This document shows, one piece after another, positions 1-6,190 of a stretch of 35,285 nt of DNA (the first letter of the stretch is position 1; every line of letters starts with the position of its first letter). The translations under genes and the position numbers were made by a program. This DNA comes from a virus. The stretch lies in IMG/VR virus record IMGVR_UViG_3300047509_000146, positions 1-35,285 of that record. One strand, given 5' to 3'. The notes below the pieces were generated by a model. It saw only the letters and a list, made by a program, of their open reading frames with translations, ran no database searches and was not told where the DNA came from.

Positions 1-73
1 CTATTTTTTCTAAACAAATAATTACATCGCCAACTTTTTCTCTGTCATTTGTACTTTTAAGCAAATAAAACAT
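1..73 (-). CDS. 5' part of the 102-aa early protein (cut by window edge)
   Basis: Reading leftward from an ATG at 73, preceded by an AAGGAG ribosome site, this gives the first 24 residues (MFYLLKSTND...) and then runs off the window. The complete copy is at 34911-35219 because the ends are redundant. It follows the DUF669 gene by 15 nt in the leftward early operon. The product is not recognised. Confidence 0.9.
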   Translation of the reverse strand, partial: MFYLLKSTNDREKVGDVIICLEKI

Positions 74-126
74 TTATTTCTCCTTAGTTCAAAACGGTAT
101 ATCATCATCATGAAAATCATCTTTTT
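1..126. repeat. Terminal direct repeat, left copy
   Basis: Bases 1-126 are identical to 35147-35272. The match stops at base 127, where the left end reads c and the right end reads g. This is the signature of a circular or terminally redundant genome cut open by assembly, so the unique length is about 35,146 bp. The repeat spans the start of the 102-aa gene and the end of the DUF669 gene, so it is ordinary coding sequence rather than a dedicated terminal repeat. Confidence 0.93.
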
Positions 127-571
127 CCACCGCTGCCTTAACAACACCTTCTCCAAACAAATAATCTTCTACTTTGTTTTTATCAGGATAGCGGGCGCCA
201 GGCGCCTTTCCTTTTAGCTTATCTTCTGGAATTTCTCCACCTTTTTCTGTGACAATTCTAACTTGTACTGATTTTCCTACAACAGTTTCGGAGCAAAACT
301 TTTTCTCTTCGTATTCTTTTAAGATGCCCGCAGAATTAGCACAGTGAATCACTTTCCACATCATACCCTTGGTAAATACCAGGAAGTCCCGAACAGGATG
401 AGGCTTACCATTCATATCATAGACAGACAAATTCATATCCATCATCGGGTTTCCGCTCTGTGACATTTTATCAACAGAACTTTCTATCACCGCCTGGTAG
501 TCACCATCTGGCAACAATTGAAACCTTTCACTCATTGCTTGGTCTAGACTCAACACTTCATAATCAAACAT
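89..571 (-). CDS. DUF669-family SSB-like protein with SSB C-terminal tip
   Basis: A 160-aa protein resembling the DUF669 family, phage proteins usually encoded beside a Sak4- or Erf-type recombinase and thought to bind single-stranded DNA. The last residues read HDDDIPF, which matches the acidic tip of bacterial SSB, the peptide that recruits host repair and replication enzymes. The start ATG at 571 overlaps the stop of the upstream recombinase gene (TAATG), so the two are translationally coupled. Inferred role: coats ssDNA during phage recombination and replication and recruits host SSB partners. The family call rests on sequence feel and context; the tip is directly visible. Confidence 0.8.
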   Translation of the reverse strand: MFDYEVLSLDQAMSERFQLLPDGDYQAVIESSVDKMSQSGNPMMDMNLSVYDMNGKPHPVRDFLVFTKGMMWKVIHCANSAGILKEYEEKKFCSETVVGKSVQVRIVTEKGGEIPEDKLKGKAPGARYPDKNKVEDYLFGEGVVKAAVEKDDFHDDDIPF

Positions 572-1425
572 TATGCTTTCTCTCCTTGTGTTATTTTAGA
601 CTTAAGATGGTCAATTATCTTTTGTATAACATCCTTGGGTAGCTCATCAAAACTTTCAGCATTATGCTTTTCAACCCATTTCATCCAGGTTTCTTCGGGA
701 ACTTTGAACAAATCTATGAGCCTTTCCACTTCTTTGATTTGATCCTTATCGGCTAATTCTTGCGGTACAACGTCTTTATCTATACACTCCGCGCCGTATC
801 GTTTAATCACCTCATCGTAGGAGAAAGAAAATGTCTCATTCATCGGAAATTCATCAATACGAGATTTCTTCGTTATTGCAACAAACTTGTCACCTCGGAT
901 TTGGGTCTCAAATACTAAGTCAAACATATATCCAAGACGATTGTAACAATTATAGGTTTGACCAACTACAGACATATTGGAGCCATATTCCTTTTTAGCC
1001 TGACAACATATGATGACGTTCAAGTCCATTTTGAGCAAAAGATTTATCAACAGTTTCATCTTTTTGTTAGCGGCGGTTACATGGCGGCCAAAGTCACTCC
1101 CTGTAACGCGCTCACAATCAGCCTGAAGATTCTCATAGGGAATAGTCAAAGAGTCAATAACCAATGTTTTGAAATTATGTTTGGTTGACATTAATTCTTT
1201 TACTTGCTGCAAGATTTCTTCGAAGTCGCCGGTCGCTAAAACAGAACCCCCGTTCTTATTTATCATATCGGCGTATTTTTTCTTGGATGTGGTGTCTTCT
1301 GTATCTATATATGCTGTGAAAGGAAATTGACACGCGCACATGGATTTTCCCGTGCCCATTTCTCCATAGAACATGGCTTTCAAACGTTGCATTTTTACTT
1401 CTGGTTTCTTGAAACGTAAACCCAT
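571..1425 (-). CDS. Sak4-like ATP-binding single-strand annealing recombinase
   Basis: A 284-aa P-loop ATPase. Walker A is GEMGTGKS at residues 21-28 and the Walker B-like strand is TLVIDSL ending near residue 93. DTED at about 41-44 follows the first strand, as in the AAA_24/RecA-core proteins called Sak4. Known members promote annealing and recombination together with an SSB partner, which here is the downstream DUF669-type gene. The C-terminal 80 residues are charged and may mediate oligomer or partner contacts. It lies in the leftward early operon, 14 nt after a zinc micro-protein gene. The length is typical of the family. Confidence 0.85.
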   Translation of the reverse strand: MGLRFKKPEVKMQRLKAMFYGEMGTGKSMCACQFPFTAYIDTEDTTSKKKYADMINKNGGSVLATGDFEEILQQVKELMSTKHNFKTLVIDSLTIPYENLQADCERVTGSDFGRHVTAANKKMKLLINLLLKMDLNVIICCQAKKEYGSNMSVVGQTYNCYNRLGYMFDLVFETQIRGDKFVAITKKSRIDEFPMNETFSFSYDEVIKRYGAECIDKDVVPQELADKDQIKEVERLIDLFKVPEETWMKWVEKHNAESFDELPKDVIQKIIDHLKSKITQGEKA

Positions 1426-1439
1426 TTTCCACCTCTTAG

Positions 1440-1559
1440 TTAAATTTCTTCATAACATTTTTCACATATAAAACCGTAGCGAACTTCATGGCTACAATCA
1501 TTATGGCCAATTTCCTCCTCACACTTGTCACAATAATAAACATCATCTATTAAACTCAT
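1440..1559 (-). CDS. 39-aa zinc-ribbon micro-protein
   Basis: A very short gene with two CxxC pairs (YYCDKCEEE and FICEKCYEE) and an intervening H/C-rich stretch, consistent with one treble-clef or zinc-ribbon unit. The start ATG at 1559 has an AAGGG ribosome site upstream. It sits tightly between the Sak4-like gene and a hypothetical gene in the same operon. Function unknown; such phage micro-zinc proteins often bind nucleic acid or host factors. Confidence 0.7.
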   Translation of the reverse strand: MSLIDDVYYCDKCEEEIGHNDCSHEVRYGFICEKCYEEI

Positions 1560-1568
1560 ATATAACCC

Positions 1569-1949
1569 TTATGCTGCGTTAATTGTTTTAATTTCAAAGT
1601 TATAATCATCAAGAATGCTATCTAACAATTCATCCATAGCGCTCTTAAAGTAAATTGCGACTCCTTTCTTCCATGCCGCAGAAAAGTTGAGAGAGCTTTC
1701 CAATGATGAATCAGAGATAGATTTTAATAGCGCTGGATACATCAAAGTTTCATAAGCTGGATTGTCCAAACCATTAGCTTCATTAGCCATGGCAGGATCA
1801 TCTTTCATCATGAATGAAACTAATTTATGGACGTCATAGTCTGGGATTTTGTCAGAGTCAAAGTAACAGCGACGCTCTGGTTTATTATATTGGCTATAAG
1901 CAACCACTAGGGTTCTAGCGAAACGTTTGGTTTCTTTTGAGTAGTTCAT
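1569..1949 (-). CDS. Hypothetical early protein, 126 aa
   Basis: I chose the ATG at 1949 (MNYSKETKRF...) because AAAGGA lies just upstream and the previous gene stops within that ribosome site. The longer frame back to 2033 would overlap the upstream gene. The protein is soluble, mixed helical, with a C-terminus rich in D/L (DELLDSILDDYNFEIK). No family recognised. Its place in the recombination operon suggests an early function. Confidence 0.7.
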   Translation of the reverse strand: MNYSKETKRFARTLVVAYSQYNKPERRCYFDSDKIPDYDVHKLVSFMMKDDPAMANEANGLDNPAYETLMYPALLKSISDSSLESSLNFSAAWKKGVAIYFKSAMDELLDSILDDYNFEIKTINAA

Positions 1950-1950
1950 A

Positions 1951-2085
1951 TTAGTCATTCCTTTGACAGTTAGTGTTGTTCTCATGCCACACTTCACACA
2001 TTGGGCAAAAAGCACCTTCAAACACATCATCATTCCTTGATGATTGATTTTGGACGTAACTGTGTTGTATATTGATCTCGATCAT
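1951..2085 (-). CDS. 44-aa small protein with CPMC motif
   Basis: The start at 2085 (MIEINIQHSY...) is preceded by GGAG at 6 nt; an upstream in-frame ATG at 2148 lacks a ribosome site and lies across a hairpin. It carries CPMCEVWH and a later C, so it may be a partial zinc-binding knuckle. It stops one base before the next start region and is probably coupled to it. Function unknown. Confidence 0.6.
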   Translation of the reverse strand: MIEINIQHSYVQNQSSRNDDVFEGAFCPMCEVWHENNTNCQRND

Positions 2086-2114
2086 AAATATCTCCAAAGG
2101 TTTTATGTTCATCC

Positions 2115-2142
2115 GAGCTAGGAGGCTCCAACCTCTTAGCTC
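2115..2142. other. Strong hairpin between early genes
   Basis: Two 11-nt arms (2115-2125 and 2132-2142) pair around a 6-nt loop. Position 2121 against 2136 is a G.T wobble on the + strand, but an A/C mismatch in the leftward transcript. There is no T-run after it in either direction, so it is not a typical terminator. It sits in the leader between the secreted-repeat gene and the 44-aa gene and could be an RNA processing or stability element. Confidence 0.5.
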
Positions 2143-2155
2143 AGCCATTTAATAT

Positions 2156-2344
2156 TTAATAGGTCGTCGCATAGCTTCCATCACTAAACCAGGTTGTATT
2201 TCCTATCTGATTTGCATATGACCCGTCGCTAAACCAAGTTGTATTTCCGATATTATTAGAATAACTTCCGTCACTATAGTATGTAGTAGATGCAAATATA
2301 TTTGTTGTGACGAATAGCATTGATATAAGTAATAGTTTATTCAT
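2156..2344 (-). CDS. Small secreted protein with triplicate WFSDGSY repeat
   Basis: A 62-aa protein. Residues 1-18 form a signal peptide (KLLLISMLFVTTNIFAS, likely cleaved after FA or AS). The mature part is three near-identical 15-residue units of the form TT-W/Y-F/Y-SDGSY-x-N-x-IGN, the last one cut short. GGAG lies within the end of the preceding RHH gene, so translation is probably coupled. It is likely periplasmic. Repeats of this kind occur in short secreted bacterial proteins of unknown role. Possible roles, inferred only, are envelope modification or superinfection exclusion. Confidence 0.75.
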   Translation of the reverse strand: MNKLLLISMLFVTTNIFASTTYYSDGSYSNNIGNTTWFSDGSYANQIGNTTWFSDGSYATTY

Positions 2345-2346
2345 GT

Positions 2347-2511
2347 TTACTCTCCAAAAGTTTCAAATGTTTTCTTGCTTACTGACCTCTCTAGTATTTC
2401 TCTAACTTGCGCTGCGAGAGTAACCTCTCTTTGTATAGCAAGTATCTTTAGTTTCTTTAAACACTCATTGCTAACTTCCGTTCCCACCTTTTTCAACTCT
2501 TCTTGTGACAT
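2347..2511 (-). CDS. Ribbon-helix-helix (Arc/CopG-like) regulator, 54 aa
   Basis: Starting at 2511 (MSQEELKKVG...), the product has a charged N-terminal part and then two helices containing LKKLKILAIQREVTLAAQVREIL, the pattern of RHH repressors (hydrophobic helix A, turn, helix B with an R-E-I-L core). It lies directly downstream of a perfect-consensus promoter (2545-2572) and upstream of the secreted-repeat gene. It is probably a DNA-binding regulator of the early arm. Confidence 0.75.
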   Translation of the reverse strand: MSQEELKKVGTEVSNECLKKLKILAIQREVTLAAQVREILERSVSKKTFETFGE

Positions 2512-2544
2512 TTACTTTTCCTTAGTGGCTACGCTAAAAATGCA

Positions 2545-2572
2545 ATTATACATTTGCATCATTTGATGTCAA
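2545..2572 (-). promoter_or_regulatory. Sigma70-type promoter with operator-like inverted repeat
   Basis: On the minus strand TTGACA (2572-2567) and TATAAT (2550-2545) are both perfect consensus, with a 16-nt spacer. The -10 lies between the arms ATGCAA and TTGCAT, a 6+6 inverted repeat. The promoter sits inside the 3' end of the upstream 57-aa RHH gene and would drive the 54-aa RHH gene and the leftward early operon. The inverted repeat is a plausible operator. Confidence 0.8.
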
Positions 2573-2719
2573 TACTTCTTTGTCATATTTTCTTTTCATT
2601 TTTTCTACCGATTTTAGAATAATATCAGCCATTGATCTTTCTTCGTCTGCTGCTTTTCTTTTTAAGAAAACCCAAAGTTCTTTTGGAATCTTCACATTAA
2701 ATGTTTTCATATCTTTCAT
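2546..2719 (-). CDS. Ribbon-helix-helix (Arc-like) regulator, 57 aa
   Basis: The N-terminus KTFNVKIPKELWVFLKRKA is a classic RHH beta strand followed by helix A, and SMADIILKSVEKM is helix B. It starts at 2719 and is the first gene of the leftward arm. A 12-bp perfect palindrome (2738-2749) lies just before it, suggesting autoregulation. The 3' end of the gene contains the strong promoter for the next genes. Confidence 0.8.
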   Translation of the reverse strand: MKDMKTFNVKIPKELWVFLKRKAADEERSMADIILKSVEKMKRKYDKEVLTSNDANV

Positions 2720-2737
2720 TTTTATATTCCCTAAGTG

Positions 2738-2787
2738 GTATAATTATACATTGATGCTAATGTATATCATTCAATGCAAAGAGTCAA
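2738..2787 (-). promoter_or_regulatory. Early leftward promoter and palindromic operator
   Basis: Minus-strand TTGACT (2787-2782) is followed after 17 nt by TACATT (2764-2759), or after 15 nt by an extended TGA-TATACA. A perfect palindrome GTATAATTATAC (2738-2749) lies downstream, before the RHH start. The 11-mer AATGTATAATT is shared with the other early promoter, so one RHH protein could bind both sites. Confidence 0.6.
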
Positions 2788-2989
2788 CATGACGAATGTA
2801 TTTAATTGGAGGTATAGTCAAGGGGTATCATTTAAGGTTAATATTGGGGTTTAGATTTTAAGAGCGCTGCTTCAACAACGCTCTTGGGATTACAATTACG
2901 GTCAACCTGGTCAGGTCTTTTTGCTATAAAGGAGGTCACAATTATAGCGCGGCCTACGGATAGGTCAACCCTCAATACAAGGATTTTAT
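2788..2989 (+). promoter_or_regulatory. Non-coding control and leader region of the rightward arm
   Basis: About 200 bp separates the two divergent arms. It holds a hairpin with 7-bp arms AAGAGCG (2860-2866) and CGCTCTT (2879-2885), two copies of GGTCAACC (near 2900 and 2962), an orphan strong ribosome site (AAAGGAGG near 2929-2936) and a possible 21-codon leader ORF (2789-2854). The real gene start at 2990 has AAGGA 6 nt upstream. A clear -35/-10 pair for rightward transcription is not obvious to me. The arrangement resembles a regulated leader. Confidence 0.5.
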
Positions 2990-3682
2990 ATGCATCATTC
3001 ATTTGATACTGAAATTGCGCAAGCTCACGGAGTCAATGTTGCTATATTTTTGAATCATATTGCTTTCTGGATTCAGAAAAACGCCGCCAATAAAAAGCAT
3101 TTAAAAGAAGATAGAGTTTGGTCTTATAACACACAAGAGGCCTTTCTTGTTCAGTTTCCATATTGGTCACGCCAAAACATCCGCACTATCATTTCTTATT
3201 GTATAAAAAACAATCTAATTATCGTTGGAAATTACAATGAAAACGCATATGACAGAACAGCTTGGTATACGCTAACAAATAATGCGCTTGATTACTTCCC
3301 AGACGTGAAATCGGTTGTTTATAAAAGGATAAATGCCATTGGTTGGAATCAACCAATGGAAATGTTGGAACTAACAAATGGAAATGTTGGAACTAACCCA
3401 CCTATACCAGATAATAAACCATATAATAAAACAGATAATAAAAGCTTTTGCGCTTCACGCAAATTTGAGAAGCCAAAAAAAGATCAAAAGCCAGATCAAA
3501 AGCCAAAGCCTTCGCCCAAGGCAGTGCCAATCAAAGAGGCCAATTTGATCAAACACGACTGGGCTCCGATGAAGAATGAGGCTGCATCGATAGAACAGAA
3601 CGAAACATTCAAACGTGCATTACCGCCCCCAGAACTAAAACAAATAATACAAAAACTTAAAATTCGTGGAATGCACGCCTAA
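2990..3682 (+). CDS. Replication initiator-like winged-helix protein
   Basis: A 230-aa protein. Residues 1-107 have the pattern of phage replication-initiator winged helices (W-S-Y-N-T-x-E-A-F, FPYWSRQNIRTII, DRTAWYTLT). Residues 118-136 are encoded by three 22-bp iterons, and a Lys/Pro-rich linker of about 45 residues (KPKKDQKPDQKPKPSPK) leads to a C-terminal helix. Like lambda O, it seems to carry the origin inside its own gene. No helicase or loader gene was seen, so the C-terminal part may recruit host replication proteins. It is the first gene of the rightward arm. The exact family is uncertain. Confidence 0.7.
   Translation: MHHSFDTEIAQAHGVNVAIFLNHIAFWIQKNAANKKHLKEDRVWSYNTQEAFLVQFPYWSRQNIRTIISYCIKNNLIIVGNYNENAYDRTAWYTLTNNALDYFPDVKSVVYKRINAIGWNQPMEMLELTNGNVGTNPPIPDNKPYNKTDNKSFCASRKFEKPKKDQKPDQKPKPSPKAVPIKEANLIKHDWAPMKNEAASIEQNETFKRALPPPELKQIIQKLKIRGMHA
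3342..3397 (+). repeat. Three 22-bp iterons, candidate replication origin
   Basis: GTTGGAAYYAAC occurs at 3342, 3364 and 3386, an exact 22-bp period (about two helical turns). The core is itself a near-palindrome (GGTTG...CAACC at copy 1). The spacer AATGGAAAT is shared between copies 1 and 2. An AT-rich stretch of about 35 bp follows (3410-3445), suited to unwinding. Lying inside the initiator-like gene, this has the layout of the lambda origin in gene O. Confidence 0.75.
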
Positions 3683-3709
3683 CAGCTTCATTGACAGGAT
3701 GTTGATGAT

Positions 3710-3925
3710 ATGGACAACGAGCGAAGAGATTATTTACTTTCATTTGATGAAATTGGGGCTGCGAGCTTACCTCGGGAAGATTGGTATGATCGAACACGGC
3801 TATTAAGGCGAAAGGAAGCCAATGACATGCTTGAAAGGATATCTAGGAAGTTTTCATTTAAAAATACCGATATGGATGCCAAAAAAAAGAAATCCTATGG
3901 GGGTACATTCAATTATAATGATTAA
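3710..3925 (+). CDS. Hypothetical protein, 71 aa
   Basis: Starts with MDNERRDYLL after an AGGATG ribosome site and follows the initiator gene by 27 nt. It is highly charged, with an Arg-rich middle (DRTRLLRRKEAND) and a Lys run near the end. No family recognised. Its position next to the replication gene suggests an early role. Confidence 0.65.
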   Translation: MDNERRDYLLSFDEIGAASLPREDWYDRTRLLRRKEANDMLERISRKFSFKNTDMDAKKKKSYGGTFNYND

Positions 3926-3977
3926 CCCATCAAAAACAGTGGATTATTAAAAATAAATCAACCACGGGCTTTATTTT

Positions 3978-4388
3978 ATGACAAAGAGAAATATTATACA
4001 TTTTTACCGACAGCATGATTCAATGAAAAGTTATCTGTGTTTTTATTGTAATGATTATGGAGAAAGTAAAGATCACGTTCCTCCTGTTTCTTGTTCCGAT
4101 GTTTATGAAGAAGATCAAAGATATGTTGTAAGATGTTGTCTTCTTTGCAATTCCCTTTTAGGAAGCAGGGCATTACTTAGCTTTCTTGCGAGAAATGATT
4201 ATTTATTAATTAAATATGAATGCAGATTTAAAAAACTCTTATCTATGCCTTATTGGAGCACAGAAGAAATTTCAGAATTGAAAGGTAAGTTAAAAAGAAA
4301 AATCATCATGACTATCAAAAAGAAAAAATATATTGAGAATAAAATTCTATTCATAAAACAAAATATTTCAATATTACAAGGATATTAA
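3978..4388 (+). CDS. HNH-like zinc-finger nuclease, 136 aa
   Basis: An N-terminal CFYC (residues 21-24), then KDHVPP (31-36), then RCCLLCN (52-58) gives the two CxxC zinc pairs around a DH motif seen in HNH endonucleases. The C-terminal half is Lys/Ile-rich and strongly A+T-rich, unlike its neighbours. It may be a free-standing HNH mobile nuclease or a DNA-processing enzyme. The second HNH histidine is not clear, so activity is uncertain. Confidence 0.6.
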   Translation: MTKRNIIHFYRQHDSMKSYLCFYCNDYGESKDHVPPVSCSDVYEEDQRYVVRCCLLCNSLLGSRALLSFLARNDYLLIKYECRFKKLLSMPYWSTEEISELKGKLKRKIIMTIKKKKYIENKILFIKQNISILQGY

Positions 4389-4424
4389 AATTTAAACATT
4401 CTCAAATGGAAACAAGGACGACTA

Positions 4425-4604
4425 ATGAGGATGAGAGCCAAAAATCCAAATAAAAACGCTTACCTTGTTGTTTGCCCTATGTGCAAATATAGGCCGGTAT
4501 TTTGTAGTTGTGTGGAAAAGGATGTTCTACATGAAACAATTTTCAACGAACGAATGGACTCGGCGCGGGAAGAAATACAAAGCTCAAACCTTCGCGGCTC
4601 TTAA
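4425..4604 (+). CDS. 59-aa zinc-binding micro-protein
   Basis: ATG at 4425 has AAGGA 9 nt upstream. The product contains VVCPMCKYRPVFCSC, so four cysteines could bind zinc, followed by a charged helix. An alternative longer frame over 4465-4731 has no good start and overlaps the next gene heavily, so I prefer this one. Function unknown. Confidence 0.6.
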   Translation: MRMRAKNPNKNAYLVVCPMCKYRPVFCSCVEKDVLHETIFNERMDSAREEIQSSNLRGS

Positions 4605-4627
4605 ACAACTTTATGGAGCAGATAACC

Positions 4628-5011
4628 ATGACAGGGATTGTCAAAAAGAAGGCAGCTCTACCCAAGGAAGATCACGAACAAATCACCTTTGTGGTGTGGC
4701 TGAAGAAACAGGGCTACTGGGTAAGCGCTAGTGCGAATGGTGGCTCACGGAACCTATTTGAGGCTATGAAATTCAAACGCATGGGCGTATCAAAGGGTTA
4801 CCCTGACGTCTTTGTTCCCTTACCCGCCGGCCCCTACCACGGATTTTTTATCGAAATGAAGCGTCAAAAGGGTGGAAAAGTCAGCGAAGAACAGAGAGAA
4901 TGGCTAGAATACTTGAGAAATCAAGGATATTATGCGGAAGTTGCGAAAGGATGTGCAGAGGCAAAAGAGTTATTTCTGCACTATCTTTCGTTTATACCAC
5001 AAGCTGCATAG
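4628..5011 (+). CDS. VRR-NUC domain nuclease, 127 aa
   Basis: The product fits the VRR-NUC family: E-H-E at the N-terminus (EDHEQITFVVWLKKQGYWV), then GVSKGYPDVFVP, then FFIEMKRQKGG, matching the PD-(D/E)XK core E...G.PD...E.K. In phages such proteins act as structure-specific or junction nucleases. I start at 4628 because GGAG lies 8 nt upstream; an in-frame ATG at 4613 has no ribosome site. A strong terminator follows the gene. Confidence 0.85.
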   Translation: MTGIVKKKAALPKEDHEQITFVVWLKKQGYWVSASANGGSRNLFEAMKFKRMGVSKGYPDVFVPLPAGPYHGFFIEMKRQKGGKVSEEQREWLEYLRNQGYYAEVAKGCAEAKELFLHYLSFIPQAA

Positions 5012-5072
5012 AGCTTAGGTCCGAGTAACTTTAGTGTGTCACTCCTCGTTTTGTATCACTTCAAAATGGATC

Positions 5073-5098
5073 AACCCGCTTTCTCGCGGGTTTTTTTT
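5073..5098 (+). terminator. Rho-independent terminator
   Basis: AACCCGC (5073-5079) pairs with GCGGGTT (5086-5092) around a 6-nt loop, followed by a run of T to 5098. It lies 61 nt after the VRR-NUC gene and before the next small gene, so it ends the first rightward unit. Confidence 0.9.
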
Positions 5099-5114
5099 CG
5101 AAAAGGAATTTCGA

Positions 5115-5270
5115 ATGATTGTGAGTCGTTGTTGTAAAGATATGGTTGATGTTTTTAGCACTAATGAGGGCACGTCATTTTATGTCTGTGTTAATTGTGG
5201 AAAGGCGTGCGATGTGGTGCTTAAAGTGATACAATGCAATAATGATTTACAAGACCATACCCACTTATGA
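5115..5270 (+). CDS. 51-aa zinc-ribbon micro-protein
   Basis: The ATG at 5115 has AAAGGAA upstream, just after the terminator. The product has RCC near the start and YVCVNCGKAC, typical of a zinc ribbon. Its 3' end overlaps the following homing-endonuclease start by 29 nt, which may reflect insertion of that endonuclease. Function unknown. Confidence 0.65.
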   Translation: MIVSRCCKDMVDVFSTNEGTSFYVCVNCGKACDVVLKVIQCNNDLQDHTHL

Positions 5271-5814
5271 AGGAAAATACTCCATTTCGGAAAAAGGAGA
5301 TGTTGTTTCTCACCCTAAAAATTACGGATTTGGTCTGCACGAAGAAAGAAATTTAAAACAGACAAATCAAAATGGTTATAAATCTATTAGATTAGGCAGA
5401 GGCAAGAAAAATTTTCATTACATTCATCAACTGGTTGCTTTAACTTTTTTGGAGCATATTCCCGGAAAAAATTTTGTTAATCACAAAGATGGAAATAAAA
5501 AAAATAATCATTTTTCTAATTTGGAGTGGTGTACTAACGCTGAAAATGTTCGACATATGTTTAAAAGTGGATTATCAAAAAACCGTTATCTATCGGTAGA
5601 GGACGTCTTAAAAATAAGAAGTCTTAGAAATAAAAAATTTACATATATACAAATTGCCAAGATATTTTCTATTTCTAGAGGACACGCAAGTGAAGCTGCT
5701 AGAGGTATAGGCAGGTTTTCTGATACCATCTTTTCATTATCTTGGACGGAAAATTTAAGTCATGATGACACCAGAGATGCAATCCAAACTGAAACGTTCT
5801 TTGATTTTGCATGA
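5242..5814 (+). CDS. NUMOD4/HNH homing endonuclease
   Basis: A 190-aa free-standing endonuclease. Residues 8-22 (TYEGKYSISEKGDVV) match the NUMOD4 motif. Residues 60-105 have the HNH_3 pattern (IHQLVALTFL, FVNHKDGNKKNN, NLEWCTNAENVRHM). Residues 117-155 form a C-terminal helix-turn-helix. It overlaps the zinc gene at its start and the lysozyme at its end (5762-5814), and is visibly more A+T-rich than its neighbours, as expected of a mobile gene inserted between two phage genes. Confidence 0.88.
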   Translation: MIYKTIPTYEGKYSISEKGDVVSHPKNYGFGLHEERNLKQTNQNGYKSIRLGRGKKNFHYIHQLVALTFLEHIPGKNFVNHKDGNKKNNHFSNLEWCTNAENVRHMFKSGLSKNRYLSVEDVLKIRSLRNKKFTYIQIAKIFSISRGHASEAARGIGRFSDTIFSLSWTENLSHDDTRDAIQTETFFDFA

Positions 5815-6190
5815 AGGATACAAGGATCATCCTTATTTTGACACGGTTGGCAACATCACAATTGGCATCGGTTATAATCTTTCTGACCGGGGCCTACCCG
5901 ATGAATGGATCAATAGGCAGTATCAAGATGACGTCGAATATTTCTATAATCAGCTCTGTACCTTTCCGTGGTTTGAATTACTAAGCACTGACCGTCAAAT
6001 TGTGCTGATTGACATGGCCTTCATGGGCTGGAAGAAGTTTTTAAGTTTTAAGAATATGATAAAGGCACTTGAGCAAGGGGATTATCACCTAGCCGCTTCT
6101 GAAATGCTTAAAAGCAATTGGGCTGTACAAGTGGGTAATCGTGCGATTACACTGGCTAATGTGATGAATGACGGGGTATATCATGTTTAA
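5762..6190 (+). CDS. Phage lysozyme (endolysin), GH24 family
   Basis: A 142-aa T4-type lysozyme (GH24) that cuts the glycan backbone of peptidoglycan to release phage. The catalytic triad is E18 (LHEGY), D27 (FDT) and T33 (ITIGIGYN) with the expected E-x8-D-x5-T spacing. There is no signal peptide, so a holin would be needed; the candidate is the next gene, which overlaps by 8 nt. MM at 5762/5765 leaves a one-codon start ambiguity. The start lies inside the homing endonuclease gene. Confidence 0.92.
   Translation: MMTPEMQSKLKRSLILHEGYKDHPYFDTVGNITIGIGYNLSDRGLPDEWINRQYQDDVEYFYNQLCTFPWFELLSTDRQIVLIDMAFMGWKKFLSFKNMIKALEQGDYHLAASEMLKSNWAVQVGNRAITLANVMNDGVYHV

Noticed and set aside
2789-2854. A 21-codon leader peptide
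   Set aside because: It has a start and stop but only a weak ribosome site; mentioned in the leader entry, not called as a gene.
4465-4731. 88-aa frame overlapping the VRR-NUC gene
   Set aside because: The 59-aa Cys-motif gene in the other frame has the better start, and the VRR-NUC gene covers the rest.
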